64,000 bases of DNA from Prinsepia uniflora. Taxonomy: Eukaryota > Streptophyta > Magnoliopsida > Rosales > Rosaceae. A program made the position numbers and the translations under genes. Below are positions 58,701-64,000 of the stretch, one piece after another. The stretch spans positions 83,138,863 to 83,202,862 of the forward strand of contig CM064861.1 of NCBI GenBank assembly GCA_032719365.1, written 5' to 3'. The notes beneath the pieces were generated by a model. The model did no database searches. It saw nothing but the letters and a program-made list of their open reading frames with translations, and was not told the origin of the DNA. Position 1 is the first letter of the stretch; every line of letters begins with the position of its first letter.

Positions 58701-59500
58701 CAAGTCAACATTGATATAAAGTACAAGAAATGAGCAACTAATAAGTTGACAAATATGTTATCTAGACCACTTACACCAGTTAGTTCCGCATTGCTGGTGG
58801 TTATGCAAATCCAACCCATTGTTCCTTCTGAATATGCCAAAGGGTATGACATAGATGTTGATTTCAACTCAGCCTATGCCAAGCTACAACAAGGAAAGAC
58901 TAGTGAGTTCCAATTGAAAGATGGACTAATGTACAAGGGAACACAATTGTGCATTCCAGAAGATGGCGACATATTGCAGTGGATTCATGAGGCTCATACT
59001 TCCAAAGTAGTAGGACATTTTGGAGTTGAGAAGACTTTATTGAATCTTCGTCGTTATGTGTATTTCCCGAAGATGCATCTCGATGTTTCACGATACATTC
59101 GAGGTTGTGTTCTATACAACACATCGAAGCCTTCCAACAGAAAGTTAGGACTGTATCTTCCATTGCTAGTACCTAACCGACCTTGGGAGAGTATCTCGAT
59201 GGATTTCTGAGGCGGATTGCCTAAAATGTTTGTGGTGGTAGATCGTTTCAGTAAGATGGTGATTCTTATTCCATGCAAGAAGATCGTTACTAGAGAAGGA
59301 GCTGCTAAGTTATTTTCCCATCATGTTTGGAAACATTTTGGCTTACCTACATCGATTATTTCTGATAGAGACAGTCGATTCCTAAGCCATTTCTGGAGGT
59401 CGTTATAGGGAATGATGGATACTAGATTGAAAAAAAATGTTGCATTTCATCCACAGACAGATGGGCAAACGGAGCTCGTAAACCAGACTATGGTACACTA
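58701..59500 (+). pseudogene. Gypsy integrase
   Basis: Frame from 58746: FQLKDGLMYKGTQLCIPEDG, then HEAHTSKVVGHFGVEKTLLN with the zinc-binding H...H, RGCVLYNTSK where the usual C..C is partly changed (CVLYN), PNRPWESISMDF (first Asp), stop TGA 59208-59210, GGLPKMFVVVDRFSKM, SIISDRDSRFLSHFW (second Asp), SL-TAG-GMMDTRLKKN (TAG at a Trp position), and AFHPQTDGQTELVNQ (Glu). After about 59500 the frame breaks down. Confidence 0.87.
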
Positions 59501-59752
59501 CACTTGTTGAGGGGTTAAAATTTCAAGCATCCAAAGACTTGGGATGAAAGTCTCCCTTAGTTACCGTTTTCTTTTAACCGAGCAATTCATGGCTCCACAC
59601 TCAAATCTCCATATGAGGTTTGTTTGGGTTATTTACCCTGGAGTCTTTTTGATTTAGCATTCACTATGAGTAACTAGCCATTAAGTAGGAAAGAAAAAGA
59701 ACATATTTGAACACAAAAATTTCTCGAACGAGTAAGAAAGATTCATACTGAA
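59501..59752 (+). pseudogene. Decayed gypsy integrase stretch
   Basis: About 250 bp linking the catalytic core and the C-terminal tail. Stops and small shifts in all frames, but traces such as 'ccatatgaggtttgtttgggttatttaccc' (PYEVCLGYLP) show it is integrase sequence. Confidence 0.65.
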
Positions 59753-60256
59753 GTGGAGGCACAACTGAAACATTCTCAACAACGATATAAAGCTCGCCAT
59801 GATAAGCATCGTGTTCCATGTAACTTCAAAGAAGGTGACCTAGTATGGTTACACCTTGGAAAAGAACAGCTAATCGGTGAAGGCAAGAAACTAAAGCTTA
59901 TTCGTTATGGACCATTCAAGATCATCAAACAAATTGGTGATAATGCCTTTCAACTTGAATTACCACCATACATGCATATGTACTCGGTCATCAATGTCGT
60001 GAATCTTAAACTTTTTGAACCATCTCTACTTGATGATGATCTCGATGAAGATACACGCCTTCCATCTGTTGATGATTTAAAGATTGAATGAGAAAATCCT
60101 TTGCAGGAGGATTGTATCTTAGAACAGAAGGTTCGTGAGACTCGACAGAGAAAGTATGAGTATTTCCATGTTGGCAGAAAAGGTCAACTTCCTAGCAAGT
60201 CGAAGTGGTACATTCGAGAAAAGGCAATAATAGAGTTTCCTCATCTCACAATTTAG
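59753..60256 (+). pseudogene. Gypsy integrase C-terminus with chromodomain-like tail
   Basis: Reads HSQQRYKARHDKHRVPCNFK, EGDLVWLHLGKEQLIGEGKK, LIRYGPFKIIKQIGDNAFQL and SVINVVNLKLFEPS, the GPY/F-type DNA-binding module. A TGA at 60089-60091 is followed in the same frame by QEDCILEQKVRETRQRKYEY, FHVGRKGQLPSKSKWYIREK and IIEFPHLTI, then TAG at 60254-60256. That segment lines up with the chromodomain-like end of plant chromoviruses ('I...K.R.....YLVKWKG....E.TWE'), with weak aromatic conservation. Confidence 0.8.
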
Positions 60257-60278
60257 CGTGACCAAGGAGTTCAAGCAT

Positions 60279-60295
60279 CTTAAATGGGGGAGTCA
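60279..60295 (+). other. Gypsy polypurine tract
   Basis: 'cttaaatgggggagtca' immediately before a TG that begins the 3' LTR; the purine core is AAATGGGGGAG. Confidence 0.7.
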
Positions 60296-60805
60296 TGATC
60301 CAAGAGGATCTGGTAATACATATAATATAATATATTTAATATAAATCAATTATATTATTTAATCCACAAATAATTTGTGGCTTAAAAGAGATTTGATTTT
60401 AAGCCACCCCCTTTTTCATGGCTTAAGTACGTAGGAGCCTTCAAACCACATAGTTTTTATGGTTTGATTTCATTTACTATTTTAATTTAGTTATTTTAAG
60501 AAAGCCAAACCTGTATAAATACGTAAGTTTATTGAATGTAAGAAAGTAGTTTTGGGTAAGCAATATAGCTTATATTGTTTCTCATTCTCTAGTTCTCTCT
60601 CATAGAAAGGAAATCCTTATCCAACGAGAAGTAGCAAGTCTCCTCAATTCCAAAAGATTAGGAATTCATAGTTCTATTATCTATATTTTTTTGGATCATA
60701 TATTAGGTCTCTGTATAACTCAATTGTTATATGTCGGTTTCTTGAACTTTAAATGTCTCTTCTTGCATGTTTGTGTCTGTAAATTCCTTGATTAAGGCAT
60801 CTCAC
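60296..60805 (+). repeat. Gypsy 3' LTR (right end approximate)
   Basis: Starts TGATCCAAGAGGATC. It contains a clear TATA box (tataaat, 60514-60520) with a leader-like pyrimidine-rich stretch about 70-80 bp downstream. A plausible CA end is at 'tctcaca' near 60805. No partner LTR is present, so the end is a guess. Confidence 0.55.
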
Positions 60806-61500
60806 ATTCGCAAGGAACAAATGGTTATTGGAGAAAAAAATATTATAATTCTAGAAATATATGGAAGAAATTTCTTATAATCAAATGCCTATTGAAGATA
60901 CAGCAATTTCTTTTGGTAGCAATTTATTTTTTACCTTTTGTTTTTATCTGTTGTGCCATTCTTCGAATCAAGTTAATTAGATCATTTTTATGTGATTGTT
61001 GACTGTATCATTTACTTTGTTTTGGTAAATCTATATTTAATTGGGTGAATGTAAAGCTTTTTGATTTTCTATTGGTTGATTTGCACCATTGAGTATCTTT
61101 TTTCTTCAATATTATTATTTTTCTTTCATATTCAATATTATTGTAGAATAAGTTATTTCTAAAATCAATTGAGCGGGGTCTGAATGGATTTATTAGGTCT
61201 GACTTGAAAAGTCCAATAAAAATCTGGTCCGACAAAGGGCTTTTATATATGTAACTAAGTTCATATAACCCAATTCAGTATTTTTCAAATTATGTAATAA
61301 GCTCGGCCTGGCTCGATTCAAGTCCAAGAAGTTTGGGTTAGGCTTGCCTGATCGGGTGCAATGTTTATGGATATGTATAACCAAACAAATCAACCAATTT
61401 GTTTAGGGTTTTGGTGGTTTTGGGTTTTGTGAGATTGGTCCATAATTTTGCATTTTTTGAGTGATGTAGGTTTTTTTAATAACTTATTACTCAATGTGCT
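60806..61500. other. Low-copy-looking non-coding DNA
   Basis: AT-rich, no frame with a recognisable product and no similarity to the LTR families elsewhere in the window. Confidence 0.5.
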
Positions 61501-61519
61501 ACAAATTAGACACGGAGTC

Positions 61520-61715
61520 TCAATTTGCACTCCAAACATGTCATTATGTCAATTTGTACCATGAACTGGTATTCTGTCTTACACCAAAACCTTGACATTG
61601 TTACTAATGGTGTCTACTAGAGAGACAATCATATCAAAACCAACTCATCTTCATCTTCAATCTCTGCATCCTTACCCCAAAAATAAATCCACAATCATCA
61701 ATCCAAATACTCATT
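61520..61715 (+). repeat. Left member of a diverged inverted repeat
   Basis: Shares 'gagtctcaatttg', 'ccaaaca', 'aatttgtacc' and then 'ccaaaaccaactcatcttca' in the same order with the reverse complement of 63110-63325. The frames at 61592-61876 (+) and 63080-63400 (-) therefore share KPTHLHLQ; this shows repetition, not proof of a protein. Confidence 0.7.
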
Positions 61716-62611
61716 CTCCTCACAAAACGATGAGCTCCGATCCACAATCCCAAACTCGATTCCAAATGAGGTACGATATCGATCAAATTCGCGAAATGAG
61801 CGACCTAGGAAAGTACTGCCCTGTTTATCCCTGCTACAAGGAAGAAGTTTTCTTTCTCTGTTTTTTTCCATCATAGCAGCTCCTCTGTCAATACTCAGTC
61901 GTTTCCGTCTGTCTTCGTCCGAAGATGAACTCTGCTCCTCCAATGAGAAATGTGTCTCATTGTTTTTCTCTTCTGTTATTCTGCCTCTCTCTATGTGCAT
62001 CATCAGATCTATTGGATTAGGGAGAGGTTGGACTTTGGTTAAGCTGGGCGTAAACTCTACAGACCTGCCCCGCAGCTGGCTTGTACTTTGTTTGTAATTT
62101 TTTATTGTTGTTGTTTAATTATCTTTTGTGTTGCTCGAAAATGAAGATCGCTAGTGTTTATTTAACCGCCGTCCAAAGTGAGCCTCATCAACGGTTGCGA
62201 TTGAGCCTCAATATTTCCTATTAGAAGTTTAGAATTACCTTCTGTTTTTCTTTTGTTTTTTTTTCCTAATCGGTCAAAGTCATATTTTTATATAATTTCT
62301 TCTCCTTTAGGGATTGAAATATCCATGCCATAATAGTTTTTTGGGTAATTTAATTCTTTTTCCAAGATTTTTTATTTACATTATTTTTCATTTCTAAATA
62401 AGATGTCCTAAAAAAGTTAATATAAAATAATTATTAAGTATATATTAAATAAATTTTCAACGAGCCACAATACGAACTGAAAAAAAAATTGTGACCGAAA
62501 TTTTTGTACTGACTATGTATACTCCCAACGTACTAGATCCATCTAACATATCATATCATGTACCCGATCCTATTTTTTGTACCAAATCGGCCCGCAAACC
62601 AAGTAACATGT

Positions 62612-62927
62612 CCTAACCAAGGCCTAACTCAAATCCATTGTCTCTAAGGAGAAACTCAATGCTCTTTTTGATTTCCTTCACTTCCTAGAGTTCATGGGGA
62701 AGCACATGAAGGCAAAGCCTTTCATTCGCCAGCTCCGCGAAGCCTTCAAGGTCCTCCACAAGGACGACACCTAGTTCATCCTTATATCCAAGCTCCAACG
62801 CATCCTTACTAGTATTGGCGAGAAATTGGAGCCATATGAGTTCGAAGAGTGGATTCGAATGGTGGATGTTGGCTCTGATGGAAATATCAAATATGAGGAC
62901 TTGATTACTAGAATGGTCGTCAAATGA
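62612..62927 (+). pseudogene. Calmodulin-like (CML13/CML14-type) pseudogene fragment
   Basis: The frame reads LKSIVSKEKLNALFDFLHFL, FMGKHMKAKPFIRQLREAFK, VLHKDDT-stop-FILISKLQ, RILTSIGEKLEPYEFEEWIR, MVDVGSDGNIKYEDLITRMV, then VK and TGA at 62925-62927. This matches the second half of plant CML13/14 EF-hand proteins, down to the 'EWIREVDVGSDGKI.YEDFI.RMV.K' end, where DVGSDGNIKYED is an EF-hand loop. TAG at 62772-62774 and a one-base shift near 62620 break it, and the first EF-hands are absent. These genes are, as I recall, intronless in Arabidopsis, so the lack of introns does not show retroposition. Confidence 0.82.
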
Positions 62928-63109
62928 GAAATGAAACAGTGTGTTTTGGCTAGTTAAGTTGTTTACTTGTGTAAGTAAGTTGGGTAATGTATGCTTATTT
63001 CATTTTGGGTTAATGGAAGTGGGACGAATTACTAAAACATCATCAACAACAATAGCAGCAACGTCATCAACTTGAAAAACTAGAACAAAGCAGGTATTCC
63101 AAGTTGTTG
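62928..63109. other. Possible 3' UTR remnant of the calmodulin-like fragment
   Basis: AT-rich sequence after the stop, then 'caacaacaatagcagcaacgtcatcaac' low-complexity text before the inverted repeat. No ORF. Confidence 0.35.
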
Positions 63110-63325
63110 AAATGAGTTGATGGATTTAATGGGGTTGATGGGTGGCATATTTGTCTTGATGATTATGGATGTGTTCTTAGAGTAAGGAGGAAGAGGTTGA
63201 AGTTGAAGATGAAGATGAGTTGGTTTTGGTACAATTTCCCCTATAGTAAATGGCATTAGTGGTGCAAATTTTGGGTACAAATCGACAAGATTACGTGTTT
63301 GGGATCCAAATTGAGACTCAATATA
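63110..63325 (-). repeat. Right member of a diverged inverted repeat
   Basis: Reverse complement matches 61520-61715 in several blocks. The pair encloses the calmodulin-like fragment at a separation of about 1.4 kb. Confidence 0.7.
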
Positions 63326-64000
63326 CTGCTCGAGGTGCCTTTCGGGTAATAAGTCTTTTTGAATTGGTTGTGTGGCTTTTATTTGTATTACTATGGCCAT
63401 ATTGACTTGTTGGATCCTAGAGCAAGTTTAATGGAGAAATTATGGACTGAACAAGCCTTGACATAGCCCATAGCCTTTGTCCATTAGTTTTTAGCCCATA
63501 AAATTTGGAAAGGCTTTGACAAGCATTGAGGCTAGGCTTGTCCCTTTGGACACCCAGGCTAGGCTCATTGCCACGATCCTCAAATCAACAAATTTTTCAT
63601 AGCTTGATTTTATTGGTATAATTGTACTTTTTCATTCTTATATAAAAAAAAGGAATGAAGTATATAGAAGTGCCCACATTATAGGGGTCATTTCAAAATC
63701 ATACCCCAACTATGAATATTAGATTCTAGGCACCTAAATTTTCAAATACAACATCTATTGTCTAAATGGTACTTATGGTTCCTTTTTGTATGCCTACATA
63801 AACTACATGTAGGCCCAAAAAAAATGGAATATAGTAAAAAAAAGTAATAAATATTGAAATGAATAATAAAAAAATTAATAAAACCAAAACAAAACATAAT
63901 CTCACTCTATCTCTCTCCAAACCCTCATTCTTCCTCTTCTCTATGACAGTGAAGAGGCCACTGTTGCAACCTCGGCTTCGGACCAATCCAACACTCGCCA
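63326..64000. other. Non-coding DNA to the window end
   Basis: AT-rich with A runs (63642-63655, 63836-63843). A plus-strand ATG near 63943 opens a frame to the window edge (MTVKRPLLQPRLRTNPTLA), too short to judge; nothing else is supported. Confidence 0.4.

Larger units (their letters stand above)
56546..60805 (+). mobile_element. Ty3/gypsy retrotransposon, 5' truncated
   Basis: Runs gag end, protease, RT, RNase H, integrase, chromodomain-like tail, polypurine tract, 3' LTR, all on +. The 5' LTR, primer site and most of gag are missing at the junction with the copia LTR. All domains have nonsense or frameshift defects. The right limit is approximate because there is no second LTR for comparison. 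Confidence 0.85.

Noticed and set aside
61698..62003. 101-codon minus frame (MMHIERGRITEEKN...)
   Set aside because: Overlaps the plus-strand frame at 61592-61876 and the inverted repeat; no support for either as protein.

Overview
This is nuclear DNA of a flowering plant, most likely a repeat-rich eudicot; I cannot name the species. It holds plant-type Ty3/gypsy (Athila-like, Tat-like, PBS-Met) and Ty1/copia retrotransposons, a Cassandra TRIM with its 5S-rRNA-like LTR, exon/intron structure in a gene fragment, and a broken calmodulin-like gene. There are no operons, no Shine-Dalgarno-led genes and no intact long host gene. Most open reading frames in the window are chance frames inside LTRs.

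Layout. 1-7641: a minus-strand LTR element with about 2.36 kb LTRs, an initiator-Met tRNA primer site, a polypurine tract and a 3.5 kb interior without coding capacity (LARD-like; called 'family L' here). 7642-8372 and 35950-38640: the two halves of an older element, with a gag remnant on + and a long degraded ORF on -. They are split by an Athila-like element (8373-35949, minus, target duplication CCCAT/CCCAA). The Athila element keeps gag and integrase but has lost protease, RT and RNase H. It was invaded by family L: solo LTRs at 9752-12837, 28847-31571 and 32112-35606 (the last holding a Cassandra solo LTR), and a rearranged family L block at 15956 to about 24.1 kb. 38641-43731: a truncated family L LTR carrying another solo LTR. 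43737-46571: AT-rich DNA without genes.

46572-47372: three exons of an unidentified host gene, cut off by a minus-strand copia element (47373-56543). That copia is itself interrupted by a complete Cassandra (48493-49212) and a family L solo LTR (50210-53265). 56546 to about 60.8 kb: a 5'-truncated, plus-strand Ty3/gypsy element with protease, RT, RNase H, integrase and a chromodomain-like tail, all with nonsense changes. 60.8-64 kb: low-copy-looking DNA with a calmodulin-like (CML13/14-type) pseudogene lying between two diverged inverted repeats.

Main points. Family L makes up roughly half of the window in eleven LTR pieces of both orientations. Its LTR carries a 12-bp-arm hairpin just upstream of a TATA-like stretch; two copies differ from the consensus by paired, compensating changes. 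A second 9-bp-arm hairpin sits near the LTR end. In the Athila integrase, four of six premature stops fall at conserved Trp codons and all six fit C-to-T or G-to-A change, the mark of deaminated, methylated, silenced DNA. No element here looks capable of encoding its own movement.
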